From Ornatilinea apprima (GTDB lineage Bacteria > Chloroflexota > Anaerolineae > Anaerolineales > Anaerolineaceae), in the NCBI RefSeq assembly GCF_001306115.1, contig NZ_LGCL01000002.1:124001-188000 (forward strand): a DNA stretch of 64,000 bases, written 5' to 3'. The notes under the pieces are model-generated. The model saw only the letters and a program-made list of their open reading frames with translations. It was not told the origin of the DNA and did no database searches. The translations under genes were made by a program, and so were the position numbers. Positions 8,860-16,313 of the stretch are shown piece by piece. The first letter of the stretch is position 1, and each line of letters begins with the position of its first letter.

Positions 8860-11800
8860 ATGTCGAAAATTTCTTTGCGGGCCTACAACCAGGAAATTGA
8901 AACATTAATTAATCGCGGTCAAACAGACGAAGCCATTGGCCACTGCAAATACATATTAAAAATATTCCCAAAACATATCGAGACCTACAAACTTCTCGGG
9001 AAAGCATATCTTGAAAGCCAGCGCTATGCTGAAGCATCCGATATTCTTGCCAGGGTGCTATCCGTCGTCCCAGATGACTTTGTCGCGCAAATCGGTTTAA
9101 GCATTATTCGCGAGGATGAAGGCAATCTGGATGCGGCGATCTGGCACATGGAAAGAGCGTACGAAATCCAGCCTTCTAATTCCGCCATTCAAGAAGAGCT
9201 GCGCCGCCTGTACGGGCGCAGAGACGGCATTGAACCGCATAAGATCCGCCTGACCCGTGGCGCGCTGGTGCGGCTTTATGTCAAAGGAGACTTATACCCG
9301 CAGGCTGTAGCCGAGGCAAAAAGTGCTTTGGCAGAGGACCCAGACCGTCTGGACCTTTCCATCTTGCTGGCCAAATGTTACAACCAGATGGGCAACAAAG
9401 TGGAAGCTGTGGAAACCAGCACGCGAATTTTAAAACGGTTGCCAAACTGCTTTGAGGCCAATAAAATCATCGCCTCGGCGCTCACAAAACCAGAAGAAGC
9501 CCGTACCTATCAGCAGCGGGTGAACGCTCTCGATCCGTATGAAGGCCAACTTAGCCCTGGCATGAATAGTGCGTCTGAAGTGCCCGACAATGCCATAACA
9601 CTGGAACAGCTTGAATGGCAGCCCTCGATGGATATATCGATCCAGCCGGAATGGGTCAGCAACATGGGACTTCAGCTACCCGAAGAGCAGCAAGCCACCC
9701 CCGATTGGGCTACAGCCATTCCGGAGGAAGCGAGTATCCACGCAACAGGAGAATTCCTGGAGGATGAAACGGCTCAAGACGAGGAAGAGCCAAGCAGCGC
9801 AGATTTATTGACACCTCCGGCAGTCATCCCCGAAGAAACAGAAACCATTCCAGACTGGATGAGTCAGGCGGGATGGGAAATCAGCGACAGCCGAGCACAA
9901 GAATCGCAAATCGAAACAGCCGGGGTTTCAATCGTGCCAGAAGAGGAATCGGCCGGGATTCCTGAAATTGAAGCCGGTGTCATACCGGATTGGCTGAAAG
10001 AAATCGCCCCGCCTGAAAATGAATTGGAAACAGACACAGCTGAAGATTTGGAGAAACTGGATTTACTCGACAAAATCCTGCCTGCGTCCGCCGCTGGCAT
10101 CGCAGCTGCCGCAACTACCGCCGCCGAAAACGAACCCGCACAAGAGACACCAGATTGGTTGAACGAAATCGTTCAGGGAGAAAAAGAGGAAATCACACCT
10201 GCGCCAGATTTTACAACCTGGGAACCAGCCGGGCAACCGCTTGAAGAAGAACAGGGACAGGAGATTCAAGAAGGGCTGGATTGGTTGGACCGCCTCGCAG
10301 ACGAACATGGCGCTGAACAGGAGACCATTCTATCCTCAGAATTGGAGCGCATGCAAAATCCGCCTGAATGGATTAATCAGGCTCAACTGGAAGAAGAAGC
10401 TTCGGCAGAAGCTAAAGAGGCACAAATCCCCGATTGGTTGGACGAAAGCCAACCTTCCACTCCAGTCTCTGCAGACCAAGAAGCCGTTACCGAAGAGTGG
10501 CTGCTTTCCTCGTTCCTCACAGAAACCCCTGTTGAACAGCCCTCAGAAGAAATCGAGACAGCCGCCCCAATATTGGGTGTGGAAGAACCCCAGTCGGCGG
10601 AAATTACCCCCCCTACCGCTGCGGAGCTGATCGATGATGCAGCCAGCCATGTTGAATGGAGCAGCGACGCCGCCGAGCAGCTCGTAGATGACCAACCTGG
10701 CCAGATCAAAGAAGAGGAGAATGATGCCTTCTCCTGGCTTGAGTCCCTGGCAGCCCGTCAGGGCGCCGACGAAGCCACACTGGTCACCAACCCTGAGGAA
10801 CGCGAGACTGAAACGCCCGCCTGGCTATCCGAGTTTACCGAAGAAGCCCCCGAAACCGAATCACAAACGCCAGCAGATGCCATTAGCCCACTGCCGGCAT
10901 GGATGGAAGAGCCAGCCGATTTTGGGATGCCCGCTGATGAAGAATCCGAACCAGTTCAGGCGCAAACAACGCCAGAGCCCGCAATAGAGCCACCAAGCGA
11001 AGTAGCCGTTAGTGAGACTCCGGCAGAAGTTGGTAAGCCCCTGGATATTGACAACGATGCGCTGAGCTGGCTGGAAGCCCTGGCAGCAAAACATGGCGCC
11101 AATGAAGGCGAATTGGTCAGTGACCAATCGACTCGCTCTGAAGTGCCGCCGGAATGGATTAAAGAACTTACCGAGACCCAAGAAGCAGCAGCATCGGCGA
11201 TTGAACCAACGCGCGTACAAGAACCAGATAGCCAACTACCAGATTGGATTCGCGAACTGGAAGCCGAAGAGCCCACCGCGCAGGTAGAAGAAGAAATCAC
11301 CGCGCCCGAGATTTCTGAAGAAATTTTCGTAGCACCCAACGAGGAGCGCGAAGAGACAGAAACAACTGCCTGGTCAAGCGATATTTCTGCTGCCGCCCCG
11401 GCAACAGAAGAGATTGCCCAAGATAGTGCGGCAGAGTTGCCGGATTGGCTAAACCTGGAAGGTGATATTCCCGGTGCTGAAGCAGGCCAGGAAAAGGGCC
11501 AGAGTTTGGAATGGTTAAACGCCATCCCTACTTTGGAAGACCAAGAAACACCCCAAGAGATTTCTGAAATCCTGAGTGAAGAAGCCGTAGAAGAAGCTGA
11601 CTTGTTGGACACTGAAGAGCAATTCTTAACGCCTCTCTCATCCGCAGAAGGTGTGCCCACGGGCGATCTACCAGATTGGCTGCAACAGTTGGATAATGAA
11701 GTGGGTGATGAAATCGCTGATTATTCCATGGAATTAACCGAAAGCCCCACCGTTCCGGATGAGGAAATCATTTCAATTTCAGAAATAATATCAGCGGAGC

Positions 11801-12075
11801 CCACGCAAGAATTCGCATTGCCCACCTCCATCCTGGAAGAAACACGCCATCAAATGGCAGCAGGTGAAATCGACGCGGCTTTAGAGCAGTATGCCGCCCT
11901 GATCGAAAATGGCGACCAGTTGGATGAAGTCATTGAAGATTTGACGGAAGCCAGCTACCGCCACCCGCTGAATGCAGGAGTTTTACAGGCGCTGGGCGAC
12001 GCATACGCAAAGATTAACCGCGTCAAAGAAGCCTTGGATGCCTACACGAAGGCAGAAGAGCTCTTGCTGCGATAA
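8860..12075 (+). CDS. Large acidic TPR protein with repeated Trp motifs
   Basis: This 1071-residue protein has TPR-like helices at both ends: about residues 5-190 (IKTLINRGQ-type repeats, for example YAEASDILARVLSVVPDD) and the last 80 residues (GVLQALGDAYAKINRVKEALDAYTKAEEL). Between them lies an acidic, Pro/Glu-rich, probably disordered region. It is studded with about a dozen Trp motifs: IPDWLKEI, TPDWLNEI, IPDWLDES, LPDWIREL, LPDWLNLE, LPDWLQQL and variants PPEWI and PAWL. Three copies of a longer module, xWLExLAAxxGAxE followed about 15 residues later by a PxW[IL] motif, are also present. There is no signal peptide or TM segment. It starts after GTTCGGAGGCAG and precedes ndk by 30 bp. 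A cytoplasmic scaffold is a reasonable guess; the function is unknown. Confidence 0.8.
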   Translation: MSKISLRAYNQEIETLINRGQTDEAIGHCKYILKIFPKHIETYKLLGKAYLESQRYAEASDILARVLSVVPDDFVAQIGLSIIREDEGNLDAAIWHMERAYEIQPSNSAIQEELRRLYGRRDGIEPHKIRLTRGALVRLYVKGDLYPQAVAEAKSALAEDPDRLDLSILLAKCYNQMGNKVEAVETSTRILKRLPNCFEANKIIASALTKPEEARTYQQRVNALDPYEGQLSPGMNSASEVPDNAITLEQLEWQPSMDISIQPEWVSNMGLQLPEEQQATPDWATAIPEEASIHATGEFLEDETAQDEEEPSSADLLTPPAVIPEETETIPDWMSQAGWEISDSRAQESQIETAGVSIVPEEESAGIPEIEAGVIPDWLKEIAPPENELETDTAEDLEKLDLLDKILPASAAGIAAAATTAAENEPAQETPDWLNEIVQGEKEEITPAPDFTTWEPAGQPLEEEQGQEIQEGLDWLDRLADEHGAEQETILSSELERMQNPPEWINQAQLEEEASAEAKEAQIPDWLDESQPSTPVSADQEAVTEEWLLSSFLTETPVEQPSEEIETAAPILGVEEPQSAEITPPTAAELIDDAASHVEWSSDAAEQLVDDQPGQIKEEENDAFSWLESLAARQGADEATLVTNPEERETETPAWLSEFTEEAPETESQTPADAISPLPAWMEEPADFGMPADEESEPVQAQTTPEPAIEPPSEVAVSETPAEVGKPLDIDNDALSWLEALAAKHGANEGELVSDQSTRSEVPPEWIKELTETQEAAASAIEPTRVQEPDSQLPDWIRELEAEEPTAQVEEEITAPEISEEIFVAPNEEREETETTAWSSDISAAAPATEEIAQDSAAELPDWLNLEGDIPGAEAGQEKGQSLEWLNAIPTLEDQETPQEISEILSEEAVEEADLLDTEEQFLTPLSSAEGVPTGDLPDWLQQLDNEVGDEIADYSMELTESPTVPDEEIISISEIISAEPTQEFALPTSILEETRHQMAAGEIDAALEQYAALIENGDQLDEVIEDLTEASYRHPLNAGVLQALGDAYAKINRVKEALDAYTKAEELLLR
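10264..11160 (+). repeat. Three-copy WLExLAAxxGAxE...PxW[IL] module inside the TPR protein
   Basis: Copies begin near 10264 (DWLDRLADEHGAEQ...PPEWI), 10720 (SWLESLAARQGADE...TPAWL) and 11053 (SWLEALAAKHGANE...PPEWI). Spacing inside each copy is conserved, so the module arose by internal duplication. Confidence 0.75.
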
Positions 12076-12105
12076 CTCTCATCGAAACCTTATTGGAGGA
12101 ACATT

Positions 12106-12561
12106 TTGGAACAAACCTTTGTATTGATCAAACCCGACGGAGTACAGCGCGGATTAATGGGTGAAATTATCTCCCGCCTGGAAAAACGCGGCTTGAAACT
12201 GGTTGCCGCAAAGTTCATGCGCGTTAGCCAGGAACTGGCAGAAACACATTACGGCGCCCACAAAGGAAAACCTTTCTACAATGGGCTCATCAAATACATC
12301 ACCTCTGCGCCCGTTATGGCAATGATCTGGGAAGGCCCTGGCGCGATAGCGTTGGTACGCCAGACAATGGGTGCCACAAATCCCGCGGAAGCGGACCCCG
12401 GTACTATCCGCCACGATCTCGCAATCGTCACCAGCCGCAATCTTACCCACGCTTCCGATGGGCCAGAAAGCGCCGCCGCTGAAATCGCTTTATGGTTTTC
12501 AAGCGACGAAGTTCTTTCATGGGATCGCAGCGTGGAAGATTGGATAACCGGAAAAAATTAG
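12106..12561 (+). CDS. ndk: Nucleoside diphosphate kinase
   Basis: This 151-residue protein has the full Ndk pattern: FVLIKPDGVQRGLMGEII at the N-terminus, YGAHKGKPF, MIWEGPGAIALVRQTMGATNP, and the active-site segment NLTHASDGPESA with the phospho-accepting His. It transfers gamma-phosphate from ATP to NDPs and dNDPs. The start is TTG, preceded by TTGGAGGAACATT; no in-frame ATG precedes the conserved beta-1 strand. The C-terminus is slightly longer than classic 140-residue forms. It follows the TPR gene closely, probably in one transcript ending at the terminator just downstream. Confidence 0.95.
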   Translation: MEQTFVLIKPDGVQRGLMGEIISRLEKRGLKLVAAKFMRVSQELAETHYGAHKGKPFYNGLIKYITSAPVMAMIWEGPGAIALVRQTMGATNPAEADPGTIRHDLAIVTSRNLTHASDGPESAAAEIALWFSSDEVLSWDRSVEDWITGKN

Positions 12562-12581
12562 TCCTGGAAAATTGCCTAAAG

Positions 12582-12611
12582 AAAGGAGCAGGGATTCTTG
12601 CTCCTTTTTTT
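12582..12611 (+). terminator. Intrinsic terminator of ndk
   Basis: AAAGGAGCA and TGCTCCTTT form a 9-bp stem that runs into a T-tract. Confidence 0.85.
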
Positions 12612-12620
12612 CATGAATCA

Positions 12621-12649
12621 TTGACGGTTCCCCCTTCCTATGATAAACT
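12621..12649 (+). promoter_or_regulatory. Promoter of first tRNA-Asp
   Basis: TTGACG - 17 bp - TAAACT, ending 11 bp before the tRNA. The same TTGACG and ATGATAAACTAT elements precede the second tRNA-Asp. Confidence 0.7.
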
Positions 12650-12660
12650 ATGGATCGTTC

Positions 12661-12733
12661 GGGGGCGTGGTGTAGCGGCTAACATGCGGCCCTGTCAAGG
12701 CCGAGATCGCGGGTTCGAACCCCGTCGCTCCCG
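12661..12733 (+). tRNA. tRNA-Asp (GTC)
   Basis: A complete cloverleaf of 73 nt. The acceptor GGGGGCG pairs with CGCTCCC (one G-U). The anticodon stem is CGGCC/GGCCG with loop CTGTCAA, anticodon GTC. The T arm is GCGGG-TTCGAAC-CCCGT and the discriminator is G. CCA is not encoded. It is the first of two tRNA-Asp genes 3.2 kb apart. Confidence 0.96.
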
Positions 12734-12786
12734 CTGAACTTCATACGCTAAACTGGAAAAAATCATTCCTCTTTAGCCAAAAAAGC

Positions 12787-12814
12787 GAAATGCCCAGAAG
12801 AATCTGGGCGTTTC
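12787..12814 (+). terminator. Terminator after first tRNA-Asp
   Basis: GAAATGCCCAGA pairs with TCTGGGCGTTTC (one G-U) across a 4-nt loop. The 3' side is T-rich. Confidence 0.65.
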
Positions 12815-13186
12815 TTGCTTTAATGATTCAGCTTTTGTTCCTTGCGGAATTTGAGATCATCAATTTCGCTTTCCTTTACATCATGCCATTCCAGGCTCTA
12901 CCGTCAAAGCCCCCATCCTCAAATGATTGAAAAATAGACAACCTCTTGTAGACCGTCTTCATCAAAACGGTCTATGATGAACAATCATTAACTTTCCAGA
13001 TATTCCCAACATTTTGCACCTGTCTCTACTCATTAAAAACCAAGAATACCCAATAAGAATGACTCATAGGACTATTTTGTGGATATTTCGTACAAAGATT
13101 GTATACATTATTGCATAAGGCAGAAAACTCAATTAACATAAGTTCAATACATTCGGAAAGAATTTCTTACAAGATCTCTGGGTGAA
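12815..13186. other. AT-rich intergenic region with one hairpin
   Basis: No gene is seen here. An 8-bp inverted repeat TAGACCGT / ACGGTCTA (12949-12974, 10-nt loop) has no T-run. The segment upstream of folB is strongly AT-rich and probably holds its promoter, but no clear -35/-10 pair could be assigned. Confidence 0.5.
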
Positions 13187-13552
13187 ATGATGTCAGATCA
13201 AATTCAAATTAAGGACTTACTGCTACGCACCATCATCGGAATCAATGAGGATGAACGCATTAATCCACAGGATATTTTGATCAACTTAACCCTGTTCACG
13301 AATACGCGAGCTGCTGGGGAATCGGATGATATTGCAGACGCAGTCAATTATCGCTCAATTACCAAGCAAGTCATCGCGCTAGTTGAGACGTCGCGCTTCT
13401 ATTTAGTAGAGAAAATGGCTGCTGAAATCGCGAAAGTATGTCTGGAGAATCCTCAAGTGGAAAAAGTACGAGTAAGCGTCGAAAAACCAGGGGCTTTGCG
13501 ATTTACCCGGTCTGTTGGTGTAACCATTGAACGAGGAAGAAATGAACAATAA
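13187..13552 (+). CDS. folB: Dihydroneopterin aldolase
   Basis: About 121 residues, the FolB length. It shows IKDLLLRTIIGINEDERINPQDILINL, DIADAVNYRSITKQV, FYLVEKMAAEIAKVCL and VRVSVEKPGALRFTRSVGV, which contain the conserved Glu, Tyr and Lys of the aldolase. It cleaves dihydroneopterin to 6-hydroxymethyl-dihydropterin and glycolaldehyde. It is the first gene of a pterin cassette, and its last 11 bases overlap folK. The start could be either of two adjacent codons (MMSDQ). Confidence 0.92.
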   Translation: MMSDQIQIKDLLLRTIIGINEDERINPQDILINLTLFTNTRAAGESDDIADAVNYRSITKQVIALVETSRFYLVEKMAAEIAKVCLENPQVEKVRVSVEKPGALRFTRSVGVTIERGRNEQ

Positions 13553-14063
13553 GTATTCCTCTATCAACCAGGCATTTTTATTACTGGGTTCAAATATTGA
13601 GCCGGAAAAGAATTTGCCAAAAGCTGTTAAATTGCTCTCCCAATACGGACACATCAGGAAAGTGTCATCCGTTTGGCAGTCTGCGGCAGCAGGATTTACC
13701 GAGCAGCCAGATTTTTTGAATGCCGCCATGCTTTTGGAAACAGATTTATCTCCAGATGCGCTTCGACGGCAAGCTATACATACTGTGGAGGATTCGTTGG
13801 AGCGGATTCGAACAGAAAACAAGAATGGGCCACGCACCATTGACATAGACATTATTCTTTTCAATCGTGATGTTCTTAATCTTGGTACCAGGCACATTCC
13901 TGATCCAGATTTGCAGGAGCAGTTGTTTGTTGCAATGCCCCTAGCGGAAATCGCGCCAGACTATTTGCATCCTGAATTAAATCAAACCTTAGAAGAAATT
14001 GCACATCAACTTTATCCTAAAGCAGAAGCGATTTTCCGAAGAGATGATGTGAAATTGGTATGA
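13542..14063 (+). CDS. folK: HPPK (2-amino-4-hydroxy-6-hydroxymethyldihydropteridine pyrophosphokinase)
   Basis: The ATG preceded by GAGGAAGA inside folB gives 173 residues. FLLLGSNIEPEKNL, SSVWQSAAAGFTEQPDFLNAA and the metal/ATP signature GPRTIDIDIILF identify FolK. It pyrophosphorylates the FolB product for coupling with pABA. No folP is present in the cassette; it must lie elsewhere if folate is the end product. Confidence 0.93.
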   Translation: MNNKYSSINQAFLLLGSNIEPEKNLPKAVKLLSQYGHIRKVSSVWQSAAAGFTEQPDFLNAAMLLETDLSPDALRRQAIHTVEDSLERIRTENKNGPRTIDIDIILFNRDVLNLGTRHIPDPDLQEQLFVAMPLAEIAPDYLHPELNQTLEEIAHQLYPKAEAIFRRDDVKLV

Positions 14064-14186
14064 CACGCATTAATTATGGAACCAACCACTTCTGATTTTC
14101 TGCTGGTGCCATCTTGGATGAAGAATAACCAACCAGGATTAGGCCTGAGAAAATTAGATAATCTTGAACAAAAAAAGGGAGTAAAA

Positions 14187-14858
14187 ATGACTACGATAAA
14201 CCATCCAAATTTTGGAAATATCGCCAAAAACCAATTATCCAGGAATGGAAAAAATGGTAATGGTAATGGTAATGGAAAGAACCATGATCGTCATGAAGCA
14301 ATAAAAATGTCCGTTCATGATTTGTTAACCAATATCGGCGAAGATCCTGAACGAGAAGGGTTATTAAACACCCCCGACCGCATCGCGCGGATGTATGATG
14401 AACTGACTGCAGGCTATCACGTTGACACAGAAAAGCTGATTAATGGCGCCCTTTTCAATGTTGACTATGACGAAATGGTGATTGTCAAAGACATTGAATT
14501 TTATAGCCTATGTGAACATCACATGCTTCCGTTCTTTGGTCGCGCCCATGTCGCATATATCCCTGATGGCAAGGTGATTGGGTTAAGTAAAATACCTCGA
14601 ATCGTTGAAATGTTTGCCCGGCGATTGCAGGTACAAGAAAGAATGACAAAACAAATTGCCGACTTCATCAAAGAAACCATCCAACCAAAAGGCGTTGCGG
14701 TAGTTGTTGAAGGGGTGCATATGTGCAGTATGATGAGGGGCGTAAAAAAGGCTGAAGCGAGCATGATCACCAGCGCATATTTGGATCAACTAAAGAATAA
14801 CCGGGATTTACGTACTGAATTTATTGACCACATTAACAGCCGACGTTCGATGGACTGA
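14187..14858 (+). CDS. folE: GTP cyclohydrolase I (FolE1 type)
   Basis: The ATG after AAAAGGGAGTAAAA gives 223 residues. The zinc site is visible as CEHHMLPF plus the later Cys of [41 protein letters not shown] and [15 protein letters not shown] are core family motifs. It converts GTP to dihydroneopterin triphosphate. The N-terminal 40 residues are low complexity (NGNGNGNG) and encoded by a hexanucleotide repeat. It is third in the folB-folK-folE-reductase cassette. Confidence 0.95.
   Translation: MTTINHPNFGNIAKNQLSRNGKNGNGNGNGKNHDRHEAIKMSVHDLLTNIGEDPEREGLLNTPDRIARMYDELTAGYHVDTEKLINGALFNVDYDEMVIVKDIEFYSLCEHHMLPFFGRAHVAYIPDGKVIGLSKIPRIVEMFARRLQVQERMTKQIADFIKETIQPKGVAVVVEGVHMCSMMRGVKKAEASMITSAYLDQLKNNRDLRTEFIDHINSRRSMD
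14253..14276 (+). repeat. Hexanucleotide microsatellite in folE
   Basis: Three perfect AATGGT units plus one AATGGA encode the N-terminal Asn-Gly repeat. Unit gain or loss would stay in frame. Confidence 0.85.
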
Positions 14859-14937
14859 GTAAAGAGACTGGTTATTGTATGCGATTGGATATTTCGGTTT
14901 GTTCATCCCCTTTGCTTCTTGAAGGAAATTAGCCAAA

Positions 14938-15801
14938 ATGGATGAATTGATTACTCAGCTTTATCCCCTCCCATCATCTGAGAGGCAACTTAAAGGGCTT
15001 TACCTGTCCCACAATCTTCGTCAATACAGCCATGTGAGCAAGAAACCGTTTGTATATGCGAATTTCATTGTCAGCCTCGATGGGAGGATTGCCGTCCCCC
15101 ACGAAGACGGAAACGGGCAGGCAGTTCCAACAAGCATAGCTAATGAAAGGGACTGGAGGTTGTTTCAGGAACTTGCCACGCAATCGGATTTGCTAATCAG
15201 TAGCGGGAGGTATTTACGGGATTGGGCGGCCGGTCGCGCGCAAGAAATTCTGCGGGTGGACGATCCTCGATTTTCTGACCTTAAAGGATGGCGGTTGGAT
15301 CACAATTTACCACCCCAACCGGATATTGCCATCATCAGTAGCAGTCTGGAATTTCCTATTCCAGAAGTATTAACCAAAAGCCGCCGTAAGGTGATTGTCT
15401 TTACTACCAACAATCCCGACCTGGAAAGAGTGAAAGAAATCGAAGCGACAGCCGGAAAAGTGTTCGTCGCGGGAGACTCGAGTGTATCAGGGGAAAAGAT
15501 GGTTCAACAAATGCATGAACTGGGTTACCATACCATCTACTCTGCAGCAGGGCCAAAAATCTTGCACTTGCTTCTCAAAGGTGGTGTCTTAGACCGGTTA
15601 TATTTAACCCAGACCAATCGTCTGTTAGGAGGGCAGCCGTTCTCAAGTATTGTGGAAGGCGATTTGTTTGATGCGCCCATAGGTGTTAATCTTCACACTC
15701 TTTATTTCGATTCACATGGACTGGATGGTTTGGGGCAGCTCTTTATGTCTTATAATTTGGCGAATCAACCGATACCAAAATCGGAAATGAATCCTCAATA
15801 G
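14938..15801 (+). CDS. RibD C-terminal / dihydrofolate reductase-like protein
   Basis: This 287-residue protein begins, after a short extension, with FVYANFIVSLDGRIAV, the RibD/DHFR fold opening. It continues with LLISSGRYLRD, KVFVAGDSSVSGEKMVQQM, IYSAAGPKILHLLLKGGVLDRLYLTQTNRLLGG. Fold members reduce either a ribosylaminopyrimidine (RibD) or dihydrofolate/dihydropterin with NADPH. Being next to folE/B/K and not rib genes, it could act as the dihydropterin or dihydrofolate reductase. It lies about 80 bp after folE with no terminator seen between, so it is probably in the same transcript. Confidence 0.8.
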   Translation: MDELITQLYPLPSSERQLKGLYLSHNLRQYSHVSKKPFVYANFIVSLDGRIAVPHEDGNGQAVPTSIANERDWRLFQELATQSDLLISSGRYLRDWAAGRAQEILRVDDPRFSDLKGWRLDHNLPPQPDIAIISSSLEFPIPEVLTKSRRKVIVFTTNNPDLERVKEIEATAGKVFVAGDSSVSGEKMVQQMHELGYHTIYSAAGPKILHLLLKGGVLDRLYLTQTNRLLGGQPFSSIVEGDLFDAPIGVNLHTLYFDSHGLDGLGQLFMSYNLANQPIPKSEMNPQ

Positions 15802-15850
15802 ATATGATCAAAAATTCGCGGTCTTAGGATTTGCATTCCCACAATTTTCC

Positions 15851-15880
15851 TTGACGTCTTGTAATCCTTCATGATAAACT
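15851..15880 (+). promoter_or_regulatory. Promoter of second tRNA-Asp
   Basis: TTGACG - 18 bp - TAAACT, sharing ATGATAAACTAT with the first tRNA-Asp promoter. Confidence 0.65.
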
Positions 15881-15890
15881 ATAGTCCCCT

Positions 15891-15964
15891 GGGGGCGTGG
15901 TGTAGTGGTTTAACATGCGGCCCTGTCAAGGCCGAGACCGCGGGTTCGAATCCCGTCGCTCCCG
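15891..15964 (+). tRNA. tRNA-Asp (GTC), second copy
   Basis: A 74-nt cloverleaf identical to the first in acceptor and anticodon arms, and differing mainly in the D loop. The anticodon is GTC, the T arm GCGGG-TTCGAAT-CCCGT and the discriminator G. Its 3' end is repeated at 28635, making it the likely integration site of the following accessory block. Confidence 0.96.
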
Positions 15965-15965
15965 C
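15952..15965 (+). repeat. Candidate attachment-site repeat, tRNA copy
   Basis: The 14 bases CCCGTCGCTCCCGC are the T-arm 3' half, the acceptor 3' strand and the next base. They recur at 28635-28648 outside any tRNA. Confidence 0.6.
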
Positions 15966-15972
15966 TGCAACA

Positions 15973-16003
15973 AAAATCTGTTCAATAACGAACAGATTTT
16001 TTG
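15973..16003 (+). terminator. Terminator after second tRNA-Asp
   Basis: AAAATCTGTT and AACAGATTTT form a 10-bp stem with an 8-nt loop, followed by TTGTTTT. Confidence 0.85.
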
Positions 16004-16272
16004 TTTTAAGTTCTTTTTTCAATGGTTTATTGTATTTATATCTCCAATTTATCAGTATGGTCCTGGGTAACCCCTCTTTTATCTCTGATCGCGGGAGCGA
16101 TCCTAAGAATCATCGTCGCACCCGCGAAAATATAAATTTCTTCTGCCTCCTGCCGTATATCCCAGGCTATAGCAGGTCTTCCATCATCTACTGCTATACT
16201 GCCGTGGTCATAGCTATATCTCTAGTAGAACTTAGTCCACATTATGAGACTGATATTGGGATTAATAGCGTG

Positions 16273-16306
16273 ATGGACCAACAAAATTTATCCTTTGTTG
16301 GTCCAT
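16273..16306. repeat. Perfect 13-bp inverted repeat
   Basis: ATGGACCAACAAA and TTTGTTGGTCCAT are separated by 8 nt. It lies just beyond the 3' end of the decayed minus-strand gene and may be its former terminator, but there is no clear T-run. The bases between the tRNA terminator and this repeat hold no recognisable gene. Confidence 0.6.
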
Positions 16307-16313
16307 CCTATTC

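Noticed and set aside
10956-11660. Long minus-strand open frame of 234 codons inside the TPR gene
   Set aside because: Ser-rich mirror of the acidic Glu-rich coding strand; a composition effect.
12949-12974. Hairpin TAGACCGT/ACGGTCTA as terminator or small RNA
   Set aside because: No T-run and no promoter next to it; left as an unexplained hairpin.
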